A program made the position numbers and the translations under genes. Under the pieces are notes generated by a model. The model was not told the DNA's origin. It made no database searches and worked only from the letters and a program-made list of their open reading frames with translations. Of a stretch of DNA of 64,000 nucleotides, positions 1-11,652 are shown piece by piece. The stretch covers positions 16,421,001 to 16,485,000 of the forward strand of contig NW_024467083.1 of NCBI RefSeq assembly GCF_017591425.1, given 5' to 3'. The first letter of the stretch is position 1; every line of letters begins with the position of its first letter. Source of the DNA: Ochotona curzoniae (lineage: Eukaryota > Chordata > Mammalia > Lagomorpha > Ochotonidae).

Positions 1-769
1 AGGCCCTCACTCCAGCACCTGTTTCCCCTGTGAAACTTGATTCATTTGTGGCCAAAATATATCTAGGTAGGAGGCCATCTCTAAAAAAGTTCATTGAATA
101 TGCAAATTATAAGGAACTCTACATGGACTTCACATTTTTCCCACCAAAATAATGATCATTCAATTTCATTTTTCCATGACTAAGTTAAGGCTTTCTATAT
201 TAGAAGTACCGGTCAATTAAATTTTTCAAAAGAATTAGTGGAAGCAATTACAAACTGCTGGTTTATTGTTCATCATAAATATTTGCGATTTCTGTTTTTA
301 ACTGAATTCTGGGACAAACTAAACTATAACCTTTCCTGAATCTTTAACAGAGTTCCAGCTGAGACCGCAAAACACATGAACTACAACCAAATGCTTTCTT
401 TAACAATTTAACTTTCTAGCTTTCCTCCTTCAAAATCTGTTATAATCAACTTCTTATGAGCACCAATGAGCAATTTTTCATGCTATTATTACATATTGAA
501 CATAAATACACTTAAATCTGGGAAAGAAAAAATACATTTGAAGAACAGAAAGATTAAATGTAAAACATTCTTATTTAGAAAGAACAAGATGCAAAATATG
601 ACTAAAACCATTATCTCAAATTTTAGTCATGAAAAAGTGGACACTTCAACTACTTTTTCACAAGAACAGAAACATTTTTAGAAAATAAGACTTGAAAATT
701 TGCTTCATTTTTTTTCCATACTTCCTTATTTTGAGATTTCTTTCACAAGAAAAGCATAGAGATCTTTTA

Positions 770-1005
770 CTCTCAGGTCCACTTCTCAAATGCCCATAGC
801 TGGTTGGCTACATCAAGACCAATCATGGAGCCTGGGATTACATGCATGTCTTCCATGTGGTTGGGCAGGATCGGAGTACTTGGGGCACATTAGCAGGGAG
901 CTGGAGAGGAAATGGAACAGCCAGGACTCAAATCAGAGTTCCTATACAGGATGCTGGCACCACAGGAGCCAGTTTGACTTGCTATGCTACAATGCCACTG
1001 ACAGT
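770..1005 (-). mobile_element. Diverged C-SINE
   Basis: Reverse-orientation landmarks: ggttggctacatcaagaccaatcatggagcctggga, gcacattagcagggagctggagaggaaatgg and acttgctatgctacaatgccac, the last being the complement of the SINE head. The polyT end is lost. Confidence 0.75.
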
Positions 1006-1604
1006 ATCTATCTTTTTAAATGTAGTGTTAACTATTTCCTTAGAAGTGTTTTTATCGAACATTAAAGTGCGATTATTGTAGATTTCAACTCCATGACAAC
1101 AATTATAACACTTATGAAAAAAACTGCCTCTTCCTATTCAAGTCTGGGGCTTCCAGAAGAAAATTTTCTCAGACAATCCATTTTTTTTTCCAATCCATCA
1201 TATTTAAGAGGAAACAACAATTAATTTCCCTTTTCACTTACAATGGATGACAGTTTGTCCTTGGGATATATATTTAACAGAAAGGGAAAAAGTACCGTAT
1301 TTCTAAAGGACATAGATGAGGAAAGGTATAAAAAGGCAGTTACAACAGAAGCCCACTGTTTGGGAGTCATATTTTGGGAAGGAACTCTGACTCAAAGCTC
1401 TGTTTGGAGAAATAACCAAAAAGAAAAATTTACTATGAAGTTCTTATAGAAGCACTTAGAGAAGCATTATTAATCTTGCCATTAATGTTTACTTAAAATA
1501 GTCATTTGTGCTATTATATCCTTAGAAAACAAAGATCTGAAGGCACCCAAGTAGACATTTAAGGAAAAATATCAATGTTCTAGCCTGTGTACATACTGAC
1601 GTAG

Positions 1605-1875
1605 AAAATGTGCAGGATATCTGCCAGTGTTGTGGGTAAAGAGCTGCATGTTATGCTGGTGTCCCATGTGGGAGCCAGTTAATTTTGGGGTGCTCCACTT
1701 CTAATCCAGCTCATACTAATACACCAGAGAAAGCAATGGAAGTTGGCTCAAATGTTTAGATCCTAGCCACTCATGTGAGACCCAATGGAAGCACCTGGCT
1801 TCAACATGGACTAGTCCTGGCCAGTGTGGTCCTCCAAGGAGTGAATCAGATAGAACAAAAAATCTCCCTCTGAGG
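1605..1875 (+). mobile_element. Diverged C-SINE
   Basis: Landmarks are ggtgtcccatgtgggagcc, gctccacttctaatccagctc, gaagttggctcaaatg, catgtgagacccaatggaagcacctggcttc and ggagtgaatcagatag. Tail absent. Confidence 0.8.
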
Positions 1876-2214
1876 ATGAGTCATTTAAGCTGACACAAGA
1901 AGTTCCAGAGAGGGACAGAAATGTGTGAAAACCCAAGCCTGTTCCTACAAGAGGACAGCAAATGAAATGACCCAGTTGGGCGAGGGAGCCTGAGGTACAT
2001 TCTAGGAGATGGCAGACATTTGGTGTCCACAGGAGACTGCATAAGAGGAAGTGAGCAGAGGTCTGAGGGAGGGGCTCACAGGAGCCAGAGTATGCACGCA
2101 GAAGCCAAGTAGAGCTTCCAGCAAGAGAGTGCACTTGAAATACATGCTTACAAAGAGGATCTCCTTCTAAGTTAAAAAAAAATGTACCGTAATAGCTCAG
2201 ACAAAAGATAATGT

Positions 2215-2525
2215 CCACAGGGCATATGTTTGGCAAAGCAATTAAGATGCCTCTCGAAGCACTGGGGACCCCAAGCTGCAGCACAGTGAGTTTGGTCTCT
2301 GCAATGCTGACATCTCATCACAGTACTGGTTTAAGTCTTGGCTACTCTTCTCTTAAACCAGTACTTTGTTAATATGCCTGACAAAGTAGCAGATAAGTGA
2401 ACACGTGCTCTAGTCACCCATGTTGGTGACCAGGACTGGACACGAGGTCCTTCCCTTCAGCCATTTGGGTAGAGAACCTGTGAGTGAAAGACTTCCCTCT
2501 TTCCCTCATGCATTACTATCTCCCT
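2215..2525 (+). mobile_element. Heavily decayed C-SINE
   Basis: Fits only in parts: a head-like ggcaaagcaattaagatgcc, tctcatcacagtactggtttaagtcttggctactc in the B-box region, and a good 3' part cagccatttgggtagagaacctgtgag followed by ctccctctttccct. Confidence 0.5.
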
Positions 2526-2589
2526 CCCCAATCTTGTCACTCTTTCAAACATATATTTCAAATTGCTACTTGGGATAATGTTTCCCTCT

Positions 2590-2765
2590 CAGAGTACCTA
2601 GATTTAACTCCCAGGGTCAGCTCCTGATTTTAATACACAACCCAGAAGGCAGCAAGTGACGCTTATAATTCTCTGTCACTCATGTAGGATACTTAGGTTT
2701 AGTTTCTAGCTCCCAAATGCACTGCAGTCTAGCCACAGCTATTGCTATTGTGAACATCTGGGAAA
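2590..2765 (+). mobile_element. C-SINE fragment, older subfamily
   Basis: Reads cagctcctgattttaatac, aaggcagcaagtgacgctta, cactcatgtaggatacttaggtttagttt and ctagccacagctattgctattgtgaacatctggg in consensus order. Head and tail missing. Confidence 0.6.
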
Positions 2766-2859
2766 GGATACTTTCTTGCTTTCTCTCTTCCTTTCATGTA
2801 ACCATAAAAATGTTTACAAAGGCAGTATTACTGTGAACTACAGTGTTGATAATACAGAC

Positions 2860-3020
2860 CAATCCCTTCTATGGTATAAGCACTTGCTATGTACTAGGTG
2901 CTATTCTATTGATGGGGAGATAATGAAAATGAAGCTAACAAGGTCCTTCCTTGTTCGTAACATTTCACTTTTACAGGATAAGAGTAAAGCAAGAGAACAA
3001 ATGGGAACAGCAGTATGGTA
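2860..3020 (+). mobile_element. L2 (LINE-2) 3' UTR fragment
   Basis: ataagcacttgctatgtactaggtgctattctattgatggggagat matches the well-known L2 3' segment (agcacctactatgtgccaggcactgttct...), followed by aatgaagctaacaaggtccttcc for aacaaaacagacaaagtccctgcc. Predates lagomorphs. Confidence 0.75.
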
Positions 3021-3024
3021 TAAA

Positions 3025-3275
3025 ATGTTAAGCCATCACTTATAATGATGTTTTCCCATATGGGAATGTCAGCTTGAACCCCAACTGCTTCACTCCCAGG
3101 CCACTGTGTGCCTGGAAAGAAGACCTGAGTACTTAGTCTCCAGACACCCACCTGGGAAAACCTGGTAGTTTCTGGTTCCTAGCTCTGAAGTGTCCAGAAT
3201 GGACTGGTGCAGCCAGTTGCAGAATAAGCTAGCAGATAGATCTCACTGTCCTTGTTGCTCTGCCTCTCAAATAAG
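3025..3275 (+). mobile_element. Diverged C-SINE
   Basis: ttcccatatgggaatgtcagcttgaaccccaactgcttc is the B-box side; cacccacctgggaaaacctggtag, cagccagttgcag and ttgctctgcctctcaaataag follow. No target duplication seen. Confidence 0.7.
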
Positions 3276-4129
3276 GAAACACATGACAAATAAAAGTTTC
3301 CTTATATAAAAGTTCAGATGACAAGATGCTACAAATATTTGGTCAAATAGAGAGGACTGAAAGATGGGAGATCAAAAAGACTATTTAGGCTGGAATCAAA
3401 AAAGGAAATTTTACCTGATACCCAGTTAATGAGAAAGTCCCTAGAAGTATAAAAGAGAAAGGTCAGCAAAGTCAAGGTGAGCTTGGAAATAGAATCAGCT
3501 CGACTTAACACGATCAGAAACAAAGCCCAGGTTTAAGACTTTCCAAGCTGCAGATAACAGTGTCATTTTTTAAGATGAAGAATTAGGAAAAAGTATCTGC
3601 AGGGATTTTGGAATTACTGTGTCCCTTTGAGACATTAAATTTTAAGTCATGTGACATAAAACTGCATATAAATGTGGAGTTTAGCAAAGAGGCCTAGTCC
3701 ACAGATTAAAACATGGCACACACTGTACATAAAACAGTAAGCAGAACCATGGCAGTGACGGGGCCCCTTTCAAGCGACTGCATAAGACTGAAAGAAAAAA
3801 AAAAAACAGAACAGATTCCAACAACTCCACATTTTGAGTGCAGCAGATGAGCAGCCAGAGAAACAGGAATGACAGGCAGTGGAAAAGCTAGGAGAGTGAC
3901 TGCTAAGAACTGAATTGCATTCTATGAGAACACATGTGTGAGACCATAATACTCAAGATAGCTGTATTTGGAGATGGGGCTTCTGGTAGCCACTATTTGG
4001 TGAATCAGTAGATGGAGGATCTCTGTCTTTCCTTCTCTCCAAAATCTGCCTTTTAATCTTAAAAAGATTTAAAAGGCTTTTAAGATTGAATACCTGACCC
4101 CCTATGAATCTTCTAAGAAAAAAGGTAAG

Positions 4130-4351
4130 CGAGATGGTCGCCCCAAGAAACCGCTAAATTTATCCGGACAGTAAGATACTTGACTCTATGCTTGGTATAT
4201 GTTTGCAAAGAAATAATCTTGACTGAATTTGAACTGCAATACTGCAACAAGGTGGAGGAATCCACCATGGGGGGAGGACCCAGGGAGGGGTTGGGAGAAT
4301 CCCAGAGCTAATGAAACTGTCACATAATGCAATGTAATTAATAATAATAAT
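4130..4351 (+). mobile_element. Short L1 3' end (5'-truncated insertion)
   Basis: The sequence from gagatggtc to aatgtaattaataataataat aligns base for base, with scattered changes, with 62273-62490 of the larger L1. Shared landmarks are actctatgcttggtat, ggtggaggaatccaccatgg and cacataatgcaatgtaatta. A 9-base repeat aaaggtaag flanks it at 4121-4129 and 4352-4360. Only about 220 bases of 3' UTR were inserted. The orientation matches that of the larger L1, antisense to VAV3. Confidence 0.9.
4269..4295 (+). other. G-rich polypurine tract in the short L1 3' end
   Basis: G runs of 6, 3, 4 and 3 bases lie within 27 bases, at the same place relative to ccatgg as in the larger L1, but with different loop sequences. 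It retains quadruplex potential despite divergence. Confidence 0.6.
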
Positions 4352-4489
4352 AAAGGTAAGAGTTCTCTTGCTCAGTCTTCACACCCATGCACTGAGGAAA
4401 GGCCAAGTGAAACTGTATTGAGAACACAGATTTCCGTGCTAGGAAGAAAGTGCTCACCTTCAGAAGCAAGGGAGACACCTGGAAACACA

Positions 4490-4795
4490 GGGAACCATGT
4501 CAATTGCTATGGCACTAGCATCCCATGTGGGCATTAGTTCTAGCACCAGCTGCTCTACTCTGAATGCAGCTCCCTCACAAGGTGTCTGGGAATGCAGTGG
4601 AGGATGGCCCAAGTGCTTGGGCCCCGGCATTCATGTGGGAGACCCTGAAGCAGCTCTGGCTTCAGACCAGCCCAGCTATGGCAGTTGTGGCATTTGGAGA
4701 GTGAAACAGTAAATGAAAACGTCTCTCCCCTGTCTCTCCCTCCCCTTCATCCCTCATTCCCTCTAAATCAACCTTTCGAAATAATTAAAAACAAA
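4490..4795 (+). mobile_element. C-SINE, moderately diverged
   Basis: gcactagcatcccatgtgggcattagttctagcaccagctgctctac, ggaggatggcccaagtgcttgggcc and ggcatttggagagtgaaacagtaaatg. The CT-rich 3' part has grown (ctctcccctgtctctccctcccc). Confidence 0.9.
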
Positions 4796-5639
4796 GAACT
4801 CATGAAAGACAAACAAGTGTCTCCTGGTACATGGACTATGAAGGTCATAGGTAACATTGGTAAAAATTTCAATGCATTAAAAGAAGAGATGCCACACTGG
4901 AATCAACTAAAATGCAAAAGAGACATGATCAACTAGAGACGCATGGAAGATAACTATGGAGAAATTTCTTTAAGAGGAGCAACAATGGGGTGATAACTAA
5001 AAGGCAGTAAGAAGTCTGTTTTCTCTACAGAGAAACAAATTGCTAGACATATATTGGTGAAAATACAAAGGTTCAAATGGATAATGTGACATACATTTTT
5101 CACTAAAAATTGACAAGTTATGCTGCTATGTTCGGAAGAGGGTCCACAGATAAATTTGGCCAACATTCAAAGGAAGCAGCTGTGACTTAAAATACTTGAA
5201 CACAAAACCAACTCTGTGTTTATATTAACAGTTCATTTTTTCAATGTGGCATTCTCAGTTAAACAGCCGAAACTCAGCCAAGGAAAAAAAAATACCATTA
5301 CTTAGAAATAGCACATGTTATGGCTCAATTATAAACCTATGTACCACATTCCTTACAGTGACTAATAACAGTGAAATTATTGATTACAGTGACTTGCCTA
5401 TTAGGTCTCAAGTAAAATCCTACTCAGAATTATTACAAGTAATGTAAAAGTATTAAAAGAAACAATACTGTTTTTAGAAGTACATGAAACTACAAATGGG
5501 TGACTATACACAGCTACAAACCTTGACAGAATGTGGGATCAAAATCAAGGTCTCTTTACTTTGCTCTACACATACTAACATATTTAACCTAAGAGATTTT
5601 CTTGGTATAAATATACTTTCTCCCTTTTTGTACCGGTTT

Positions 5640-6014
5640 ATTAAGTATTAATTGTATTTACTTGAAACATGAAGTGACATGGGAGGGGAGATTGCAGGCA
5701 GGATGGACAGATAAGTTAGGACAGGGGAAAATGGAGAGAGAATAAGATGTGCATGTGAGAGAGAGAGAGAATGAATCTTCCAACTCACAGCTGCTGGTTC
5801 TCTCCCACAAATGACCTCAAAAGCCAGGGCTGGGCCAGGCAAGCCAAGAGCTCCATCCAGGTCTCCCACCTGGCTGGCAAGTGCTCAGTCATCCTCTGCC
5901 AGACGTATTAGCAAGAAACCTCTGGAAGCAGAGGAACTAAGGTATGAACTGGCTTTCCAATTTGGAATGTGTCACAAATGTCAGCTTTGCCTGCTCTGCC
6001 ACAAAGTTGGCCCC
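5640..6014 (-). mobile_element. C-SINE with insertions
   Basis: Reverse copy with agagagagagagaatgaatcttcc, ccagggctgggccaggc, ccatccaggtctcccacctgg, gacgtattagcaagaaacctctggaagcagaggaac and tgctctgccacaaagttggcccc, the complement of the head. The purine-rich start (5675-5770) is expanded. Confidence 0.85.
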
Positions 6015-6847
6015 AAACCATATTGCAAGCTGTACCTTATATAGTCTGCGTTAAAGGCACAGCATGTTTTTTTTTTCCTCTTCGCTTCAATACTTACTAG
6101 CCTTGGAAAGTTATTAATCCTTTCGAATTTTATTTCTAAACAGAGTGAGAAAATGGGCCTCTCTGCCTTATAGTTCACAGCAGGGCTCAAGACAATAATG
6201 TCAATCTAAAAACAAAAATGGCCATCCAAACACCAGGTCACTGCTCCAGGGTGCTGCAGCTTGGCAACCAGCCAGCGGATGGATGTTATGCGCTGCTGAA
6301 GAATCGTTTTCCAATCTTAGTGAAAACTCAAGGGCTATTCCAGCACTTAAGCTTTATGACACTCAGGTCAACTGATCATTACAGCCAAAGTGCTCCCACC
6401 AAGGCCCTTGTGGCAGAAACTACAAAATTGCAGTCTTTGAGGTCACACGTACCTTAATCAAATTGATTTTCAGCATAGGATTTGAAACCATTATTAATAT
6501 AGAAAAGGTAACAAATGGAAAACAAATGTCATGTCAGACCAAGTTTTCTTCAGATAACAGATTATTAAGCACAAAATGTCACATTTTTCTGGTATTCATA
6601 TTTAAATGGGTAAACTTTCACTGCAATTACCACTTGTTCTACAAACCCCATAAACTTTTCTAACAGTGAACTATATTTAACACAGTATATAATATGCAAA
6701 TTTGATTGACATCTCTCTAACCTTTTATGACGTTCATATAAATATTTACTTACTTTTTCCCCTACTCTATCAATGAAGATATTCAGTCAAGACTAAGCAA
6801 AATAACATTTGCCACAAGTTAGCTAGAGGTAAAAGAAAACAACTGCA

Positions 6848-7115
6848 AGGCTGGTGCTGTGGTATAGCAGATTAAAGCCACACGTGCGAAGCAGGCACCC
6901 CAAACAGGCACGAATTAAAGTCCATTTCTGATTCAGCTCTCTGCTAACCTGCCTGGGAAAGCAGTGAATGATGATTCAGTGCTTGGATCTGTGCATCCCT
7001 ATGTGAGACCCAAGGAAATTCCTGGCTCTGGTTCAGCACAGAGCTGGACACTGCAGCCATTTGGGGAGTGAACCAGTGGATGGAATAGAACTCAAAAAAT
7101 GGAGCTTTCCCCACT
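6848..7115 (+). mobile_element. C-SINE, older subfamily
   Basis: Head ggctggtgctgtggtatagcagattaaagcc is well kept. Then gattcagctctctgctaacctgcctgggaaagcagtgaatgatgattcagtgcttgg and cagccatttggggagtgaaccagtggatgg. Tail degenerates after 7100. Confidence 0.92.
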
Positions 7116-7169
7116 GGTAAAGATGGAAAGAAATGCACCATTGGACACTTCATCTCTCAAGCCCTTCCT

Positions 7170-9190
7170 TCCTTCCTTATTCTCAAGGCATGAATTTCTA
7201 ACAGTAACTTTAAGATGTGGTGAATGCCCCCCCTCTCATCTTTCGCTCATGTGGTCATCATACTAACCAAAGTCTATCCCACTTAGGTTCCCTAGGGAAA
7301 TATGAGTAGAACAAGTACATAAAGATGCACTTTATGTACTTGTTGAAAAGTCATACCCGAGAAACTGTTACAGAAATGACTGAACAGAAAATTACACAAT
7401 GTAAATAAGCATTGCCCTAATTGCCTCAGACAAGATCCAAGAACTTTTTAAATGAAGGACTTAGCTTTCAACAGTATTCCAGAAGATCATTGTTGACAAA
7501 GAATCAACTGACAAGAGGAAACATTTATAAGTATCCCTAGGTGAGGTTTCCTGATAGGACTTATCTTTGCCCTTATCCAGGGTCAACTTGTGTTTTTAAT
7601 CCCACCATTGGTTTCAACATACCCTTCTGTCAGTGACTACATTTTTAAAGAAGAAACTTGAATGTAGAATCAAAGTTCAAAATCAGTTTAATATCTTGGA
7701 TCTACTTCAATCATGGAAAGCTTGCTCTAGATCAGCTAGGTACTCTAGAACTACTCAGAAATTATAAGTGAATCAATTGCGTATTATCCAGGATACAGAT
7801 GGTAAGACAAGAGCAGGCCCAGAAACGTCTCCTTGGTTCCTGGCAGTACTGTAGGTACTCAGCCGTCAACAGATTGGCTGAGGGAAGAGGAAGAACTGAA
7901 CAGAGTGCTGGGGTCATTCTGGCTTTGGTCCCTTACTGGAGCAGTTGGCATTCAAGGATCAGGCCTATCAGCCAACAAGCACTGTGAGGGGCTACCTTTT
8001 GCCCATTCCTATGAAATGCCATTTATACTGAAACTCATTTTATTTAGCCATTGAGTTAAAAAGGCAGTCATATAACCAAAGATGGATTTTTTTGTAATCA
8101 TGTACGTGAAAAGCTATTTACATACATCTGAAGATTATATTCCTTTAAAATTATAAATTATATCCAAAACTTTCATAACATGAATTTCAAAAATTTGTAA
8201 GAATGAACTACTTTATGTAGACAGCTAAAACAGAAATCATGTAGATGTCTTTAAGATAAACATGAGCTACCTCTGTAGCCATAAAAATTATTAACACTTA
8301 TTGTGGAATAGTAGATGTAATTACTAATAAAATAAACTTAAAGAACAAAGTGATTTTTATCCTCTTTCCGCTGTATAGTGGGTGGTTACCACCTAAGAAA
8401 TAGCAGAAGGCAATGCACAAGTTATTAGTTTTACACAATGGCTATTAAAAAAAGAGCCACCAACTTGTAAATTGGGAAAACCCATATTATCTTATACCCT
8501 TTCATCAAAAATTTAACCCAGGTCCCAGTGGACTAAATTAAAGGTGCCATAGCATAATAGTGTTCCTTTCTGGAGATGTCAGAGATAATCCCTTTCTCAT
8601 CTAATTTCCATAGGCCACCCACATCATCTTTGGCTCACGGCCCTCTCCTTCCAATTTTGAAACCAGCATGGTAGACATCTTTCTGACCAACATGGGAAAT
8701 ATTGCCTGCTTTCAAGGACAGATTTTATTGGGCTCCCAGTGACCCAAAATTATCTCCCCATCTCAAGGTCCTTAATTCGACCACCTGTGCAGAGTCCCTC
8801 TTTCCATTTGAAGTAATACTCAGTTTCCAGGAATTAGGGCATAGGCATCTTTGGGAAGTCACAATTCTGCCTACTGTGCAGACAAACCTTGCAAATGTTA
8901 AATTCACCTCTCGGTCTGACACATTCAAGCATGAAGAGTTAAGACTACTTCATTCACAGAGCCACATTCAGCCATTTATTGAGTTGTGTAAATGGGGAGC
9001 AGTAGGCACTGTTTTGCCTTCTAGTCAAATAAACTGGTCTGTTTGCCACGATACGCCACTGACAGAAATCTTGATGAAACAGACGAAAGGATTTGTGAAA
9101 AGAATGACAATGAAAACATCACAAATCTGCTTCTCTCCAGAACAAATGAGGGTGACAGTGTTGCTGTCCACAGCATTATTGTTTTAAATC
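7170..9190. other. No gene seen; partly unassigned old repeats
   Basis: AT-rich sequence with the 7310 hairpin. The part near 8700-8890 (caaggacagattttattgggctccc ... ggcataggcatctttgggaagtcacaattctgcc) has the wording of an old interspersed repeat I cannot name. A 161-codon open frame at 8702-9187 lacks any domain and overlaps frames on the other strand. Confidence 0.5.
7310..7344. repeat. Perfect 15-base hairpin
   Basis: aacaagtacataaag (7310-7324) pairs without mismatch with ctttatgtacttgtt (7330-7344) around the five-base loop atgca. No T run follows on the + strand, so no transcription signal is implied. Confidence 0.95.
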
Positions 9191-9199
9191 TGGGTTGAC

Positions 9200-9720
9200 T
9201 CATTGTGTAATACTATTAAAGTCAAACAATTGTCCCTCAACCATCTGCTCTCATTATTTATAGAGCCTTTATGTAGTCTCCTCTCCTGGCCACATTCTGT
9301 CTGCAAGCCATGTGAAAGCAGTCATTATTACTCTGCGTTGAAAGGGCATCAGAATTAACATAAAGCCTGTGAGTACAGGTTATTTATACCAACACATTTT
9401 CACTTCAAGCATAAAGCACACCACTAAGCACTCAGTCTTTTAGCTTCTTCGTGGGCATTTCCTTTGCATTAACCACAGTCCTGTACAGTATTTCCTGTAA
9501 AATAACCACGTCATTTTTTTTTTCTCCGAAAGGGGACATCTGGCAGCTGCAATTAGTCACAAGTAGCCTAACCAAGTTAGCTTTATGATTTAAGCCCTCA
9601 CATCTCGCCAGAAAGTTAAATGCAAATATGAAAACAAAATGTTGAAACCTTGATTTTTAAATGCTAAAAATGATAATTGCAAGGTTTATCTGACTTTTTA
9701 ATATAGTTACAGAATTATTC
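9200..9720. other. Repeat-poor block, candidate conserved non-coding element
   Basis: No transposon signature is visible. It holds complex non-repetitive sequence with short factor-like words: gcagctgcaattag (E-box next to a homeodomain-type core, near 9543-9556), tttgcattaacc, gttaaatgcaaat, aaaccttgatttttaa. Conservation cannot be judged from one sequence; this is a candidate only. Confidence 0.3.
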
Positions 9721-10183
9721 AAGATGGCCTTGCAAAAACAATTTCTGAATTAAGTATCCTTGGGGTTAAGACACCTGTCACGTAATACATTGCAGATTCA
9801 TTTCATTCCATCTCAAAAACTAAAATATAACAGAAAAGTGTACAGAAGCATTCTGTGTTCACATGGCAAAGCCACCTGTAACCTCTTGACCAAGCACGTC
9901 AACGCTCCTTTGGAGAACAGTTCTTACTCTTCAAACCTGTGTACAGCATCCGGAGACACACATGCCCGGCTGCTAGTGCCCTTTCACCACGTAAAATTCA
10001 CACGACCACAAAGGCCAATGTCAGAAAAATCTGACACGCCATGAGAGGTTCAGTAACCAAAGGCTTTTCACCTACAATGAAACAGTTCTGTGGACGAGAT
10101 GAAATGGCATATTCCTTTAGTCAGTTTGGGGAAACTGAAAACTCAAGGAAGGCCTATTTTGCATATAAAGTTATATTATCTTC

Positions 10184-10262
10184 CTTCATTCAAAGCTAGT
10201 TTATTGTTCCAAACTAGCTTTGAATGAAGCAAGAGAATACTGGTATTGTTCCAAAACCAGTA
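10184..10262. repeat. Two adjacent hairpins with the same loop
   Basis: Hairpin 1: perfect 19-base arms 10184-10202 (cttcattcaaagctagttt) and 10211-10229 around loop attgttcc. Hairpin 2: perfect 7-base arms tactggt (10238-10244) and accagta (10256-10262). The 12-mer tattgttccaaa occurs in both, at 10202-10213 and 10244-10255. Confidence 0.95.
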
Positions 10263-10944
10263 ATGGAAATGTCTACTACTAAAAGCCTTCACTCAACAGA
10301 CATAAGGCTCAGATGGGGAAGCTGGTCATCCATGCTCCTAATGCAACCTTATTAGAACTGCAGCTAAATTAAAGAATGTAGAGTTTTGGGGACTTAAAAA
10401 AACCACCAGGACTTCCATTTGGCAGTGTCTTAGATTACTCTTACAAACATTAAGTGGGAAGTAATATATGAAACAGAAGTCATTAGAAACAAGTGAAATC
10501 TACCTCCATATTCTAATACCAAATTGGAATCTCCAATGTGAGGTTAATGAACTGAGTGAATTGTGTCTGCTTTAGTATGATTTATAAGAAAAAGGCTATG
10601 AAAATTGACATGAAACATGAGCAACAGTAAGCAAATAGTACACATGCCTTACAACCATTAAAATCTTCTTGCAAGGTTATTCAAATACTGTCCTTCCAGA
10701 AAGATCTTTTCTTCCCTTCTCTTCTAATCCGTATTTAGCCTTAATAGCTCACTCTAAGTTACTACTCTATCAACTTGGTCATAATTCTCTCTCCTTTGAC
10801 TTTCACGTCTTTTGTTCAGGCAGCTCTTGGGGGAAACTTAATTATATTCTTCCTTTACACAGTCATAAGTGTTTCATCTGCAATGAAAATGGAAAGTTGT
10901 TGAATCAATATTGTGGCAAAACGCATAAAGCCAATGCCTGCTGC

Positions 10945-11190
10945 GTGAACATGCCCTAAGGGCACTGGTTTGTGTCAGCTGCTCCAATTCTAGTCCAGTT
11001 CTCTGCCAATGATGTGGAAAAAGCAGCAGATGATGGCTCAGGCATCTGGACCCCTGCCACCCATGTGGGAAACCCGTATGAACTTCCTGGCTCCTGAATG
11101 GCCTGGCCCCACTTCGGTAGTTGAGATCATTCGAAGATGAAGCAGCAGGTAAAGATTTCCCCTCTCCTTCTATAACTCTTTCATATACGT
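10945..11190 (+). mobile_element. C-SINE, older subfamily, lacking its head
   Basis: ctggtttgtgtcagctgctccaattctagtccagttctc, gcagcagatgatggctcaggcatctgg, cctgccacccatgtgggaaaccc and aagatttcccctctccttctataactctttc. Followed after 20 bases by a TG repeat. Confidence 0.88.
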
Positions 11191-11208
11191 ACAAAAACAT
11201 ATATACAT

Positions 11209-11233
11209 ATGTGTGTGTGTGTGTGTGTGTGTG
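11209..11233 (+). repeat. (TG)n microsatellite
   Basis: An uninterrupted run of about twelve tg units follows the 3' end of the C-SINE at 10945-11190, probably grown from its degenerate tail (catatatacatatg just before). Confidence 0.97.
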
Positions 11234-11333
11234 ATGTAAAATTGCTCAGAGTACACTCTTAATCCTTTTTCATTTGATTTTCACTTTGGCCCCAAACACC
11301 CTAATGGTACATCCATAAAAAAGTTTAAACTGG

Positions 11334-11595
11334 GACCAGCATTGTGGCACAGCAGGTTGAGCTACCACTTGGGACATGAGCAACCCATACTGAACAACCA
11401 GAATCCAGTCTCTGGTGTTCTGCCTGTGATTCAGCTGCCTGTGAATGGGACTTAGAAAGGAGGAGGAGGCTGGCCCAAGTACAAGCACCCCTGCCACCAA
11501 TATGGAAGATCTGCATGAAGTTCCAGGATCCTGGCTTTGGCCTGGTCCAGCCTCATTCATCTGGGGAAATGAAAGATAGAAGACCTCCTTCCCTG
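11334..11595 (+). mobile_element. Diverged C-SINE
   Basis: Head gggaccagcattgtggcacagcaggttgagc clear. Then tgtgattcagctgcctg, gaggctggcccaagtacaagcacccctgccacc, ggatcctggctttggcctggtccagcc. The 3' end runs into a short tandem duplication. Confidence 0.88.
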
Positions 11596-11652
11596 TCACT
11601 ATATCAAGTGACTAAAATAAGCACTATGTCACTATATCAAGTGACTAAAATA
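11595..11652 (+). repeat. 33-base-period tandem duplication followed by a perfect inverted repeat
   Basis: gtcactatatcaagtgac plus taaaata occurs at 11595-11619 and 11628-11652. Within each copy gtcact and agtgac form a 6-base inverted repeat. Directly after, cttaattga / tcaattaag pair perfectly around atcc at 11653-11674. Confidence 0.92.

Noticed and set aside
1811..2284. 157-codon minus-strand frame
   Set aside because: Overlaps two decayed C-SINEs; the peptide has no family resemblance.
8702..9187. 161-codon open frame on the + strand as a possible gene
   Set aside because: No domain, no splice or promoter context, overlapping open frames on the other strand, and part of it lies in old-repeat-like sequence.
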